Under the pieces are notes generated by a model that was not told the origin of the DNA, did no database searches, and saw nothing but the letters and a program-made list of their open reading frames with translations. A program made the position numbers and the translations under genes. A stretch of 32,249 bases of DNA from Vallitaleaceae bacterium. GTDB lineage: Bacteria > Bacillota > Clostridia > Lachnospirales > Vallitaleaceae. Positions 1 through 7,898 of the stretch are shown here, piece after piece (position 1 is the first letter of the stretch; every line of letters begins with the position of its first letter). The stretch covers positions 1 to 32,249 of the forward strand of contig JANQFZ010000057.1 in the NCBI GenBank assembly GCA_028277605.1, written 5' to 3'.

Positions 1-24
1 GCTTGATATCGCTACCATATGTGT

Positions 25-44
25 CATATAATAGTACTATATGG
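25..44. promoter_or_regulatory. Imperfect palindrome, possible distal GntR site
   Basis: The sequence is an imperfect inverted repeat, CATATA and TATATG around a TAGTAC core. It shares the 9-mer GTACTATAT (34-42) with the palindromic -10 region of the gntR promoter (452-460). It could be a second binding site for the GntR regulator encoded downstream, or a chance AT-rich match. Nothing else in the first 168 bases is convincing beyond a TATAAT at 103-108 that has no good -35 partner. Confidence 0.2.
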
Positions 45-168
45 ATTAATTGAGTTATGATTTAGAAACAGTAATTACAGTCATCCCTATTAAATTAAGG
101 AGTATAATATGTTAAACTTTTAGTGAAAGTTAAGCACTAATATATATATATCAATGAGGTGAGAGAAT

Positions 169-381
169 ATGATGAAAGAATTTAAATCAACCATAACGAA
201 ACTAATTCAAGAAAAGTATGATCCTTCTTTTACTTTTTCGGATTGTGAACTAGATGAAGCCATAGAGCAAACTATGATACATTTGTTTGCTAATAACCTA
301 ATTTTTCTTAAAGATGTAAGGCACGAAGAATTTGTTGAATGCATTTGGCAGTATATTGTGTTAAAAAGAAAAGTCAAGTAG
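169..381 (+). CDS. Hypothetical protein, 70 residues
   Basis: I do not recognise this family. It is a short, mixed-charge protein that looks helical, with an acidic middle (residues 24-33), a hydrophobic stretch (LFANNLIFL, residues 39-47) and a basic tail (LKRKVK). It has no signal peptide, membrane segment or Cys/His metal motif. It is probably real: AGGTGA lies 6 nt before the ATG, and a rho-independent terminator follows the stop within 12 nt, so it ends a transcription unit separate from the gntR operon. A second ATG at 172 could be the start instead. Its job cannot be inferred from the sequence, and its promoter may lie outside the window. Confidence 0.6.
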   Translation: MMKEFKSTITKLIQEKYDPSFTFSDCELDEAIEQTMIHLFANNLIFLKDVRHEEFVECIWQYIVLKRKVK

Positions 382-392
382 TCTATTTTAAT

Positions 393-418
393 AAGCTTCT
401 ATTGAAGCTTTAATTTTT
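393..418 (+). terminator. Rho-independent terminator after the 70-residue ORF
   Basis: A 7-bp stem AAGCTTC (393-399) / GAAGCTT (404-410) with a TATT loop is followed by TAATTTTTT. It separates the small ORF from the gntR promoter, which starts at 430. Confidence 0.7.
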
Positions 419-429
419 TAAAAAAGCAC

Positions 430-458
430 TTGACAATATTATAAACTTAGCGTACTAT
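430..458 (+). promoter_or_regulatory. Sigma-A promoter of the gntR-ABC operon
   Basis: TTGACA (430-435), a 17-nt spacer and TACTAT (453-458) make a near-consensus housekeeping promoter. Transcription would begin around 465, about 40 nt before the gntR start. Confidence 0.75.
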
Positions 459-467
459 ATATATAGT
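454..467. promoter_or_regulatory. Palindromic operator candidate over the -10
   Basis: ACTATATATATAGT is a perfect 14-bp palindrome covering the -10 element and the expected transcription start. GntR regulators of the YtrA type usually repress their own operon from such sites. That this GntR binds here is inference. Confidence 0.45.
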
Positions 468-503
468 TCACTAAGGTGTTGATTTAAACCAGGAGGTTGA
501 TAC

Positions 504-860
504 ATGAATTTTGATACCAGTATGCCCATTTATTTACAAATTATCCATTTATTAAAGAAGAAACTCATCAAAGGTGAAATTGAACCCGGCAGCAAAATGC
601 CTTCTACCAGAAATTTAGCACATCATTATACAATTAATCCCAATACTGCTGGTAGAATCTATAAAGAAATGGAAAGAGAAGGGTTATGTTTCACTAAAAG
701 AGGATTAGGAACTTTTGCAACTGATTCTAAAGATAAAATAGAAGCTATTAAGCAGGAAATTGCAGCTGAACTCATTCATAACTTTACTTTGGGTATGAAT
801 GAATTAGGCTACTCTAAAAGTGACATGATAACTATAATAAAAGAAAGCGAGGAATTATAA
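504..860 (+). CDS. GntR family transcriptional regulator, YtrA subfamily
   Basis: This 118-residue DNA-binding repressor has an N-terminal GntR winged helix-turn-helix (about residues 8-75, with the family pattern KMPSTRNLAHHYTINPNTA). Only a short helical tail of about 40 residues follows, where FadR- or HutC-type regulators have a large effector domain. That short tail and the linkage to an ABC transporter mark the YtrA subfamily, whose members repress their own ABC operon. AGGAGG lies 7 nt before the ATG. Its stop overlaps the start of the ATPase by one base (TAATG), so the two are translationally coupled. The inducer is unknown; in relatives, cell-wall-active antibiotics are a known trigger. 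Confidence 0.93.
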   Translation: MNFDTSMPIYLQIIHLLKKKLIKGEIEPGSKMPSTRNLAHHYTINPNTAGRIYKEMEREGLCFTKRGLGTFATDSKDKIEAIKQEIAAELIHNFTLGMNELGYSKSDMITIIKESEEL

Positions 861-1558
861 TGCAATTGTTAGAAACTAATCATTTAACCAAAGGCTTTCT
901 CTCAAAAAAAGCAGTTAATGGTATAACCTTACAGATTGAAAAGGGAAAAGTTTATGGTTTATTAGGTCCAAATGGTAGCGGTAAAACAACTCTAATGAAA
1001 ATGGTTGCTGGTTTACTACACCCTTCATCTGGTGATATTCAAATAGATGGAAAACCTATTGGAGCAGAAACCAAGAAAATTACAGCCTATATGTCTACCG
1101 AAAATTTCATATATGGTTATATGTCTATTAAAACTGTTGGAAAGTTTTTCAAGGATTTTTATGAGGATTTTAGACCCCAAGAATTTGAAAAGCTCATTGA
1201 TTACATGGAGTTAGAAATGAATATGAAGGTAGCTTCTCTTTCTACTGGTATGGCCTCAAAACTTAAAATTGCTGCCACTCTATCAAGAAATTCTAAGCTG
1301 TTTATGCTGGATGAACCCCTTAATGGTATTGATTTAGTTGCTCGAGAAAAAATACTAAATGCAATTGTTGAAAAAGCAAATTGGGATAATACCATTATTA
1401 TTTCAAGTCATCTTGTGGATCAAATGGAAAAAATTCTAGATGATGTCATTTTTATTAAAGATGGAGAAGTCGTTCTAAAGGGCAGTGCTGAGGTTGTAAG
1501 AGAACAGAGGGGTAAATCCATAGTAGACTTGTATAAGGAGGTATATACATCGTGTTAA
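860..1558 (+). CDS. ABC transporter ATP-binding protein
   Basis: This 232-residue ATPase energises the membrane protein encoded next to it. Walker A is GPNGSGKT (36-43), the signature is the variant LSTGM (127-131), Walker B is LFMLDE (147-152) with catalytic E152, and the switch histidine is H184 in SSH. The usual Q-loop glutamine is not obvious: the segment reads YMSTENF. This layout resembles the YtrB/CcmA-like ATPases paired with YtrA regulators. The gene overlaps gntR by 1 nt and the permease by 7 nt, so the three form one tightly coupled operon. Export of a peptide, antibiotic or lipid is the usual role of the group, but the substrate cannot be read from the sequence. Confidence 0.93.
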   Translation: MQLLETNHLTKGFLSKKAVNGITLQIEKGKVYGLLGPNGSGKTTLMKMVAGLLHPSSGDIQIDGKPIGAETKKITAYMSTENFIYGYMSIKTVGKFFKDFYEDFRPQEFEKLIDYMELEMNMKVASLSTGMASKLKIAATLSRNSKLFMLDEPLNGIDLVAREKILNAIVEKANWDNTIIISSHLVDQMEKILDDVIFIKDGEVVLKGSAEVVREQRGKSIVDLYKEVYTSC

Positions 1559-2322
1559 AATTAATGAAATATGAGATCTTAAGAAAGCAGCGCCTATTAT
1601 ACATTTCACTGGTTATAGTAGCTGTTATTGAAGCTGGCATTGTATATACATTATATAGAGGTGGAAACAGCCTAGCTATATTTTCTATTTTAGTTTTTTT
1701 ATTAGGATTTGGTGGATTAGTTTTTATTTTAATTGATAATATAATTATGTATTCTTCTGATCTAACTAAAAAGCAAGGCTATATGATTTTCCTAGCACCA
1801 AGAAACGGCTATCAAATACTTGGTGCAAAAGTTGTCATTGGATTTATTGAATTAATTGCAGGCTTTTTACTATATTTTATTTTAATGTTTTTAAATTCTT
1901 CACTATTTTATCACCTACATGTTGAAGAAAAAACTGGTCTGCTCTCTCTTTTCCTTGAAAACTTTGGTGACATTCTGCCTAACTCTTATGAAGCGTTCAT
2001 GATACTATTAGCCCTAATATTGATTTGGTTTTCGTATATATTAACTATGTATCTAGCCATTACACTTAGAAAAACTGTTTTATCCAATGTGAAATTTAGT
2101 GGTATAATCAGCTTTGTTTTCTTTATTGTCTTAGTTATTCTTATCAGCTTCATTAAGACTAAAATATATGAACTATTTGGTTTTCCAGCTTTCGGTATTG
2201 ATTTTAATTATGATAAACTCATTAAAGGTCAGCTTACTGCTTCCTATATCATTGACTCAATTTTTATTCTCATTATGTTCTTTACATCTGGTTATTTATT
2301 GAATAAAAGAGTAGACCTCTAG
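1552..2322 (+). CDS. ABC transporter membrane protein
   Basis: This 256-residue integral membrane protein has about six hydrophobic segments (roughly residues 14-34, 41-63, 93-115, 148-170, 183-203 and 231-251). It has a short N-terminus and no soluble domain, as in ABC-2-like permeases. It starts with GTG at 1552, with AGGAGG 10 nt upstream; an in-frame ATG at 1564 is an alternative. It overlaps the ATPase gene by 7 nt and is the last gene of the operon, followed by a strong hairpin. It should form the transmembrane channel for the preceding ATPase. I see no motif that fixes the substrate. Confidence 0.88.
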   Translation: MLKLMKYEILRKQRLLYISLVIVAVIEAGIVYTLYRGGNSLAIFSILVFLLGFGGLVFILIDNIIMYSSDLTKKQGYMIFLAPRNGYQILGAKVVIGFIELIAGFLLYFILMFLNSSLFYHLHVEEKTGLLSLFLENFGDILPNSYEAFMILLALILIWFSYILTMYLAITLRKTVLSNVKFSGIISFVFFIVLVILISFIKTKIYELFGFPAFGIDFNYDKLIKGQLTASYIIDSIFILIMFFTSGYLLNKRVDL

Positions 2323-2342
2323 ACAAAATGTATCAAAAACTT

Positions 2343-2369
2343 AAGGGCTGTCTTTTAAGGACAGCCCTT
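2343..2369. terminator. Bidirectional terminator between convergent operons
   Basis: A 10-bp GC-rich stem AAGGGCTGTC (2343-2352) / GACAGCCCTT (2360-2369) lies between the stop of the plus-strand permease and the stop of the minus-strand dehydrogenase. The minus-strand read-out continues TTAAGTTTTT, and the plus-strand read-out has only a weak T run, so it probably serves both sides. Confidence 0.8.
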
Positions 2370-2380
2370 TCTACTAATAT

Positions 2381-3409
2381 TTAATTAAATTGTATTCTTT
2401 TTCCCTGCTTACCACTATCATAGATAGCACAAACCATTTTTTGGGTTTTCATTGCTTCTTCGCCAGTTATAGCTGGGTTTTTATTATCTGTTAAGCTTTG
2501 ATAATAATTGTTTATCTGCTTAACATGACTGACACCCCAATAGGTCTTAACATCTCCATAGCTGAATATTTCATTTGGATTATTTTTTGTTTTAATCTCT
2601 TTACCGTTATTAAATCGAATTATACTAGTATCTGCTTGTAGTTTAACAATACCTTTTTCGCAGTAAAGCTCAATTTCAACAGGAGCGTCATAACCATAAT
2701 AATTAATGGCATGAAAACTTGTAATAACACCATTTTTAAATTTAATGACACCTTCTGCTGAATCTTCAACCTCAATGATTTCATGGGCTCTATTACTTAT
2801 ATTAGCATCTACATAGTCTAAGTCACTATCCACAAACCACCGCATGAGATCTAATGTATGAATAGCCTGATCTATAATAACACCGCCGCCTTCTTTATCC
2901 CATGTTCCTTTCCAGTCACTATTGGTATAATAGCTATCTGAACGATCCCATGTAACAGAACATTTACCAGAAATAATATTTCCTAGTTCTCCAGAGGCTA
3001 GTGTTTGCTTAATTAAGACTGATCCAGGATTGTATCTATTTTGAAAAATAACTCCCAATGTCACATTATTTTCCTTGGCTGCTTCTACCATTGCTTTAGC
3101 ATCCTTGAAATCAATAGACATTGGTTTTTCAGTCATAACGTGTAGACCAGCTTTAGCAGCATATAGCATTATTGGCGGATGGAGATAATGGGGCGTACAA
3201 ATATGAATCACATCAAGGTCTTCTTTTTCTATCATTTCTTTATAATCCACATAGGAATGACAATTAAAAACTTTTGCTTTTTCCATTGCCCTATCTTCTT
3301 TAATATCACATACCGCTTTAATAACAGTATTATCTAATGCATTAACTGGGTAAGCATGCATTGGAAATATATTACCACAACCAACTATACCTACTTTAAA
3401 TGTCTTCAT
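2381..3409 (-). CDS. Gfo/Idh/MocA family oxidoreductase (first copy)
   Basis: This 342-residue NAD(P)-dependent sugar dehydrogenase has an N-terminal Rossmann fold with GCGNIF (10-15), the family EKP motif (94-96, catalytic K95), and the C-terminal active-site pattern GGGVIIDQAIHTLDLMRW with D180 and H184. Members oxidise or reduce a ring hydroxyl of sugars, inositols or glycosides. It is the last gene of the LacI-headed operon, 66 nt after the isomerase/epimerase. It differs clearly from the other Gfo/Idh/MocA protein in this operon, so it is not a recent duplication. The two may carry out oxidation and re-reduction around an epimerisation step, but the substrate is unknown. Confidence 0.92.
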   Translation of the reverse strand: MKTFKVGIVGCGNIFPMHAYPVNALDNTVIKAVCDIKEDRAMEKAKVFNCHSYVDYKEMIEKEDLDVIHICTPHYLHPPIMLYAAKAGLHVMTEKPMSIDFKDAKAMVEAAKENNVTLGVIFQNRYNPGSVLIKQTLASGELGNIISGKCSVTWDRSDSYYTNSDWKGTWDKEGGGVIIDQAIHTLDLMRWFVDSDLDYVDANISNRAHEIIEVEDSAEGVIKFKNGVITSFHAINYYGYDAPVEIELYCEKGIVKLQADTSIIRFNNGKEIKTKNNPNEIFSYGDVKTYWGVSHVKQINNYYQSLTDNKNPAITGEEAMKTQKMVCAIYDSGKQGKRIQFN

Positions 3410-3475
3410 TACTACAAGTCCCTTCTATTGATAGTACATCTACATATTTAAGGCTTCTAAAGATAGACTATTAGT

Positions 3476-4441
3476 TTATGCCCACCACATCTCACCTTTG
3501 TCTTCAAATGTAATCACTTGCTTTAAAAATTCAACCGCTTTTGTTAAGCCTTCATTCATTGACATGAGGCTATCTTCATGCTCTATACTGATAGCATAAT
3601 CATATCCAATCGTTCTTAATTCACTCATCATGTCCTTCCATGTTTGATAATCATGTCCGTACCCAACCGATCTAAATATCCATGAACGCTTTGATTCACT
3701 ACCATAATGTCTTGTATCTAATACACCGTTAACAGCACAATTATATGTATCTATTTTGGTATCCTTAGCATGGAAATGATAAATTGCTCCTTTAAGATCT
3801 CTGATTGCAGCAACTGGATCAATACCCTGCCAGAACAGATGACTTGGGTCAAAATTAGCACCAATTTCTTCTCCAACTGCCTCTCTTAGTTTTAATAGGG
3901 TATAAGGATTATAAACACAAAATCCAGGATGCATTTCCAAACCTATCTTTTTCACGCCATGTGCTCTAGCGAATTTTACAGCTTCTTTCCAATAAGGAAT
4001 GAGAACATCATTCCATTGATAGTCTAAGATCTGTGTATACTCTTCCGGCCATGAACAAGTCACCCAGTTAGGCATTTTCGCATCTGGGCTGCCACCTGGG
4101 CATCCAGAAAAGGTATTAATTTGGTCAATACCTAGTTTTTCTGCTAAAAGTATAGTTTTCTCATAATCCTTATGAAATTGAGCTGCTCGTTCTTTATCAG
4201 GATGAACTGGATTACCATGACAGCTTAAGGCACTGATTGTCATATTGTACTTATCAATCGTTGATTTAAATTCTTCAAATGCTTGGTCATCGTTAAGTAA
4301 AACATCAGGATTTGCATGTGATGTTCCAGGATAACCACCAGCTCCTATTTCAACCATTTGTATACCTAACTTGCTAAAATAATCTAGTGCTTCGTTCAAA
4401 GGCTTATTACCTAGTAAAACTGTAAATACACCTAATTTCAT
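3476..4441 (-). CDS. Sugar phosphate isomerase/epimerase family TIM-barrel protein
   Basis: This 321-residue AP-endonuclease-2/xylose-isomerase-like barrel is related to IolE and YcjR. A metal site can be read from E169 (LEMHPG), D198 (NFDPSH), H224 (FHAKD) and E287 (SIEHED). Family members epimerise or isomerise keto-sugars, and some open 3-keto-glycosides by elimination. It lies between two Gfo/Idh/MocA dehydrogenases (63 nt and 66 nt gaps), a context that suits work on an oxidised sugar ring made by one of them. Sugar phosphate itself need not be the substrate despite the family name. Confidence 0.9.
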   Translation of the reverse strand: MKLGVFTVLLGNKPLNEALDYFSKLGIQMVEIGAGGYPGTSHANPDVLLNDDQAFEEFKSTIDKYNMTISALSCHGNPVHPDKERAAQFHKDYEKTILLAEKLGIDQINTFSGCPGGSPDAKMPNWVTCSWPEEYTQILDYQWNDVLIPYWKEAVKFARAHGVKKIGLEMHPGFCVYNPYTLLKLREAVGEEIGANFDPSHLFWQGIDPVAAIRDLKGAIYHFHAKDTKIDTYNCAVNGVLDTRHYGSESKRSWIFRSVGYGHDYQTWKDMMSELRTIGYDYAISIEHEDSLMSMNEGLTKAVEFLKQVITFEDKGEMWWA

Positions 4442-4504
4442 ATTGCCATCTCCTTATCTTTATTATACGAATGATAGTTACACATCCAGATGATTCATAT
4501 CTTT

Positions 4505-5587
4505 CTAGTCGTTGAAATACACAGGTTTACCTGTTCTTGATGATTCATAAATAGCCTCAAGTATTTCTGTTACTTTTATGGCTTCTTCTGGTTTTACGAC
4601 AGGTTCTTCATCATTAAGAATACAGTTAATCCAGCTTCTAGCTTCTAATTCGGCTGGATCTTCTTTATCCCCTTCAAAGAAATCTACACCATCTGCACCC
4701 AGTGCTGGTTTCTTAATATACAATTTATTAAATTCTGCGCCATTGATTCTTAAGCTGTCTTTCATGTCAGCACCCGCTTTCGTGCCACACAATGTTGTCA
4801 TAGCTTCACCTGTATCTAGTGTATTCAATGCCCAACTGGATTCTAAAAATATGGTTGCACCATCTTCCATTTTAATAAATCCAAAAGCTGAATCTTCAAC
4901 TGTAAATTCTTCTTTGTTCCAGTCACCAAATGCATTTCCTGTTTCTGTTTGATCTCCTAATTTCTTATAAGCCGATCCAAATGCACTGACTGGTTTATAA
5001 TTATTCATAAACCAAAGAGTTAAATCAAGTGCATGTGTTCCAATATCAATAAGAGGACCTCCTCCCTGCTCCTCTTCATTTAGAAATACACCCCAAGTTG
5101 GTACCGCCCTTCTTCTTACTGCATGGGCTTTTGCAAAATATATCTCTCCAAGATCGCCTCTTTCACAAGTTCTCTTAAGATAAATTGAATCGGCTCTAAA
5201 ACGATTTTGATACCCTATCGTTAATTTTTTTCCTGTCCTTTTAGCTGCTTCAATCATTTTTCTTGCACCCTCAGTAGTTTTCGCCATGGGCTTTTCGCAC
5301 ATGACATGACACCCTGCTTCTAAGGCTGCTACCGTTATAGGACTATGTGATTGATTAGGTGTACACACATGAATTATATCTAAGTCATTTTCCTCTAACA
5401 ACTGCTGATATGACTGATAGACTTTGGCATTTTCCACACCAAATTTCTTAGCAGCTTTTTCAGCCTTTTCCTCAATAATATCACAGAAGGCTACCATTTC
5501 TAATTCTTCAATCTTTGCTAAACTTGGCATATGCTTATTATTAGCTATACCACCACATCCTATGATTCCTACTCTTAGCTTTTCCAT
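4505..5587 (-). CDS. Gfo/Idh/MocA family oxidoreductase (second copy)
   Basis: This 360-residue NAD(P)-dependent dehydrogenase has a Rossmann motif GCGGIA near residues 10-15, CEKP near 97-100 with the catalytic lysine, and the active-site segment GGGPLIDIGTHALDLTLW near 175-192, holding the Asp and His of the family. Of two adjacent ATG codons, the second (5587) is chosen because GGAGG lies 6 nt before it, against 3 nt for the first. It follows the aldo/keto reductase by 23 nt in the same operon. With the isomerase and the other dehydrogenase it suggests oxidation, epimerisation or elimination, and reduction of a sugar or glycoside. The exact substrate is unknown. Confidence 0.92.
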   Translation of the reverse strand: MEKLRVGIIGCGGIANNKHMPSLAKIEELEMVAFCDIIEEKAEKAAKKFGVENAKVYQSYQQLLEENDLDIIHVCTPNQSHSPITVAALEAGCHVMCEKPMAKTTEGARKMIEAAKRTGKKLTIGYQNRFRADSIYLKRTCERGDLGEIYFAKAHAVRRRAVPTWGVFLNEEEQGGGPLIDIGTHALDLTLWFMNNYKPVSAFGSAYKKLGDQTETGNAFGDWNKEEFTVEDSAFGFIKMEDGATIFLESSWALNTLDTGEAMTTLCGTKAGADMKDSLRINGAEFNKLYIKKPALGADGVDFFEGDKEDPAELEARSWINCILNDEEPVVKPEEAIKVTEILEAIYESSRTGKPVYFND

Positions 5588-5610
5588 CATTGACCTCCTA
5601 ATTTGTTCTT

Positions 5611-6597
5611 TTATTTTAGTATTTCTTCTATTCTTATGAGTTCATCTTCTGAAAAATTAAGGTGATGAACTGCTTTCACACTGTCTTCTATTTGGCTTAC
5701 TCTGCTTGCACCCACAATGGCTGATGTAACTTGTGAATGTCTTAAAACCCATGAGAGCGCCATCTGCGCAAGACTTTGTCCTCTATCTACTGCAATTTGG
5801 TTTAGCTGTCTAATTTTACTAACTACTTCTTCATTAATCTGTTCTTGATTTAAGAAGACACTTTGACCACCTGCTCTAGAATCCTTGGGTATACCATTTA
5901 GATATCGATTAGTCAGTAATCCCTGAGATAAAGGACTATAGACAATACAGCCTTTGCCTTCTTCTTCGAGCACTTTAAGTAGTCCATCTTCAATCCATCG
6001 GTTAAACATGGAGTAGGATGGCTGATGAATAATACATGGTGTTTTTAGTTCATTTAGAATGCCTATCGCCTCTTTTGCTTGTACAGCATTATAATTGGAA
6101 ATACCAACATATAACGCTTTACCTTGACGTACTATAGCATCTAATGCCAGCATGGATTCTTCCACAGGCGTATCTTCATCAGGAACATGATGATAAAAAA
6201 TATCTACATAATCTAGTCCAAGCCTTTTAAGACTTTGGTCAAGGCTGGATATAAGATATTTTCTTGAGCCGCCTCTTCCATAAGGTCCCTCCCACATATC
6301 AAATCCTGCTTTTGAAGAAATGATAAGTTCATCTCTATATGATGAAAAATCATTTTTGAGTATTTTACCGAGATTTTCTTCTGCAGAGCCTGCTGGTGGC
6401 CCATAATTATTGGCTAAATCAAAGTGTGTAATTCCTAAATCAAAAGCTTTTCTTATCATTTCTCTTGCATTATCATATAGGGTCACATGCCCAAAATTAT
6501 GCCATAATCCTAGTGATAAAACAGGTAATTTTAAACCACTTTTTCCACAATGTCGATACTGCATCGTCTCATAGCGTTTTTCATTTGCTAAGTACAT
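5611..6597 (-). CDS. Aldo/keto reductase, YghZ-like
   Basis: This 328-residue NADPH-dependent TIM-barrel reductase has the catalytic tetrad visible as D60, Y65, K96 and H137. The opening (MQYRHCGKSGLKLPVLSLGL) and the FDLANNYGPPAGSAEE segment match the YghZ/L-glyceraldehyde-3-phosphate reductase group, which reduces small aldehydes such as L-glyceraldehyde 3-phosphate and methylglyoxal. It is the first enzyme gene after lacI (47 nt gap). In this operon it may remove an aldehyde released by sugar breakdown or reduce a keto-sugar. GGGAG lies about 10 nt before the ATG. Confidence 0.92.
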   Translation of the reverse strand: MYLANEKRYETMQYRHCGKSGLKLPVLSLGLWHNFGHVTLYDNAREMIRKAFDLGITHFDLANNYGPPAGSAEENLGKILKNDFSSYRDELIISSKAGFDMWEGPYGRGGSRKYLISSLDQSLKRLGLDYVDIFYHHVPDEDTPVEESMLALDAIVRQGKALYVGISNYNAVQAKEAIGILNELKTPCIIHQPSYSMFNRWIEDGLLKVLEEEGKGCIVYSPLSQGLLTNRYLNGIPKDSRAGGQSVFLNQEQINEEVVSKIRQLNQIAVDRGQSLAQMALSWVLRHSQVTSAIVGASRVSQIEDSVKAVHHLNFSEDELIRIEEILK

Positions 6598-6644
6598 AAT
6601 TAATTCTCCCTTCCTAATTAAACTTCTTATTATATAGACATTTT

Positions 6645-7643
6645 TTACTGCATGATGGGTAGAGTTGAATCTCTTATAATTAACTCATGCTGTAATTTAA
6701 TGATCGGGTTAGAGGTTAAATTTCCTTTTATTCTTTTGATCATAAGCTCCATCGCTTTTTTTCCAATATCATATCTAGGCTGTGCTATAGTTGTTAAAGA
6801 TGGATCATACATATTAGCAATTCGATTATTATCAAATCCAATAACTGCTATGTCCTCTGGCACTCTTAACTTATTCTTTTTAAGCTGCTTAATGGCACCT
6901 ATAGCTATTAAGTCGGAGATACAGAATAGTGCTGTTGGTTTTTCTTTTAAGGCTAGCAGTTTTTTGACGCCTATGATACCCCCTTTATAAGAACCTACGT
7001 CTCTTATAATATATGATTCATTGATTTCTATACCAACTTCTTTTAACGCTTTACGATACCCAAGTTCTCTTTCATAACCTGAACGAACTTGACATGAACC
7101 AATTAAAGCAATTTTCTTATGACCCAACCGTATTAGATGATTAACTGCATCGTAACCTGCTTCTTCATTATCAATTGTCACCACAGGTGCCTGTGTATTC
7201 CTTTCGTACTCATTACACAAAACAATTGGATAATCCTTCGCTAATTCAGATAAAGCCTTATGCCTCATAGCAGGGGAAGTAAATATAATACCGTCCACCA
7301 GCTTATTCTTAATAAAATTTAGATATATCTGCTCTGTTTCTATTTTAGCATTGGTATTACACATAAGGACGTTATAGCCGTTCTTGTGTGCAATTGTTTC
7401 CATTCCTTCTACGATTTTTGAATAGAAAGGATTAGATATATTATATAGAAACACTAAAACCATACGAGTTTCCATTCTTCTTAGATTTCTTCCCAATAAA
7501 TTGGGTTGATAATTCAAATCTTTAATCACTTTTTTAACTTTCTCTCTTGTTTTAATGGATACACTATGGTTATTATTAAGAACTCTAGAAACTGTCGCCG
7601 CTGACACACCTGCTTCTTTAGCTACATCCTGTATCGTTACCAT
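6645..7643 (-). CDS. LacI family transcriptional regulator
   Basis: This 332-residue repressor has the N-terminal LacI helix-turn-helix (VTIQDVAKEAGVSAATVSRV), a hinge helix near residues 48-57, and a periplasmic-binding-protein-like effector domain from about residue 60. AGGAGG lies a few nt before the ATG. It is the first gene of the sugar operon it presumably controls, and one of two identical operators lies in its 5' leader, so autoregulation is likely. The inducer should be a sugar or intermediate handled by the downstream enzymes. No HPr-Ser interaction signature was assessed, so a CcpA-like global role cannot be excluded, although the linkage favours a local regulator. Confidence 0.94.
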   Translation of the reverse strand: MVTIQDVAKEAGVSAATVSRVLNNNHSVSIKTREKVKKVIKDLNYQPNLLGRNLRRMETRMVLVFLYNISNPFYSKIVEGMETIAHKNGYNVLMCNTNAKIETEQIYLNFIKNKLVDGIIFTSPAMRHKALSELAKDYPIVLCNEYERNTQAPVVTIDNEEAGYDAVNHLIRLGHKKIALIGSCQVRSGYERELGYRKALKEVGIEINESYIIRDVGSYKGGIIGVKKLLALKEKPTALFCISDLIAIGAIKQLKKNKLRVPEDIAVIGFDNNRIANMYDPSLTTIAQPRYDIGKKAMELMIKRIKGNLTSNPIIKLQHELIIRDSTLPIMQ

Positions 7644-7663
7644 ATCGCCCCTCCTAGAGCATG

Positions 7664-7679
7664 ATGTAATGGATTACAT
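7664..7679. promoter_or_regulatory. LacI-type operator 1
   Basis: ATGTAATGGATTACAT has inverted half-sites TGTAAT and ATTACA around a central GG. It lies in the lacI 5' leader, just upstream of its ribosome binding site, and repeats exactly at 7754-7769. Confidence 0.75.
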
Positions 7680-7713
7680 ATATACAGAAATTAGATACTG
7701 GTAATTACTTGTT

Positions 7714-7719
7714 ATTATA
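7714..7719 (-). promoter_or_regulatory. Probable -10 element of the lacI operon
   Basis: TATAAT on the minus strand lies between the two operators. No good -35 hexamer is found at 16-18 nt (the nearest, TTGATG, is 20 nt away), so the promoter is weak or needs activation. Confidence 0.4.
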
Positions 7720-7753
7720 CCTTATTCTAATATTATGCTCATCAATATATTAT

Positions 7754-7769
7754 ATGTAATGGATTACAT
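7754..7769. promoter_or_regulatory. LacI-type operator 2
   Basis: This is an exact 16-bp copy of the operator at 7664-7679, 90 bp upstream on the minus strand and just beyond the expected -35. Two sites either side of a promoter suit repression by looping. Confidence 0.75.
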
Positions 7770-7852
7770 TTCACCATCATTTTATTACTTTTATATACAA
7801 CTGTCAATCTCAAAATTATATAAAATAAAACTAAAAATTTATTAAAAATATA

Positions 7853-7880
7853 TAAAAAAAAGCAGGTATATTACCCTGCT
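7853..7880 (-). terminator. Terminator after rubredoxin
   Basis: On the minus strand AGCAGG (7880-7875) pairs with CCTGCT (7866-7861) and is followed by a run of T residues. It closes the rubredoxin transcript before the lacI promoter. Confidence 0.8.
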
Positions 7881-7898
7881 GAAAACTTTCTTATTGAT

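Noticed and set aside
109..123. Four-codon ATG reading frame after AAGGAG, upstream of the 70-residue gene.
   Set aside because: It is too short to support, and the purine run and TATAAT may be chance in AT-rich DNA.
4578..4952. 124-codon open frame on the plus strand.
   Set aside because: It is antisense to a well-supported Gfo/Idh/MocA gene and has low-complexity Ser/Pro composition.
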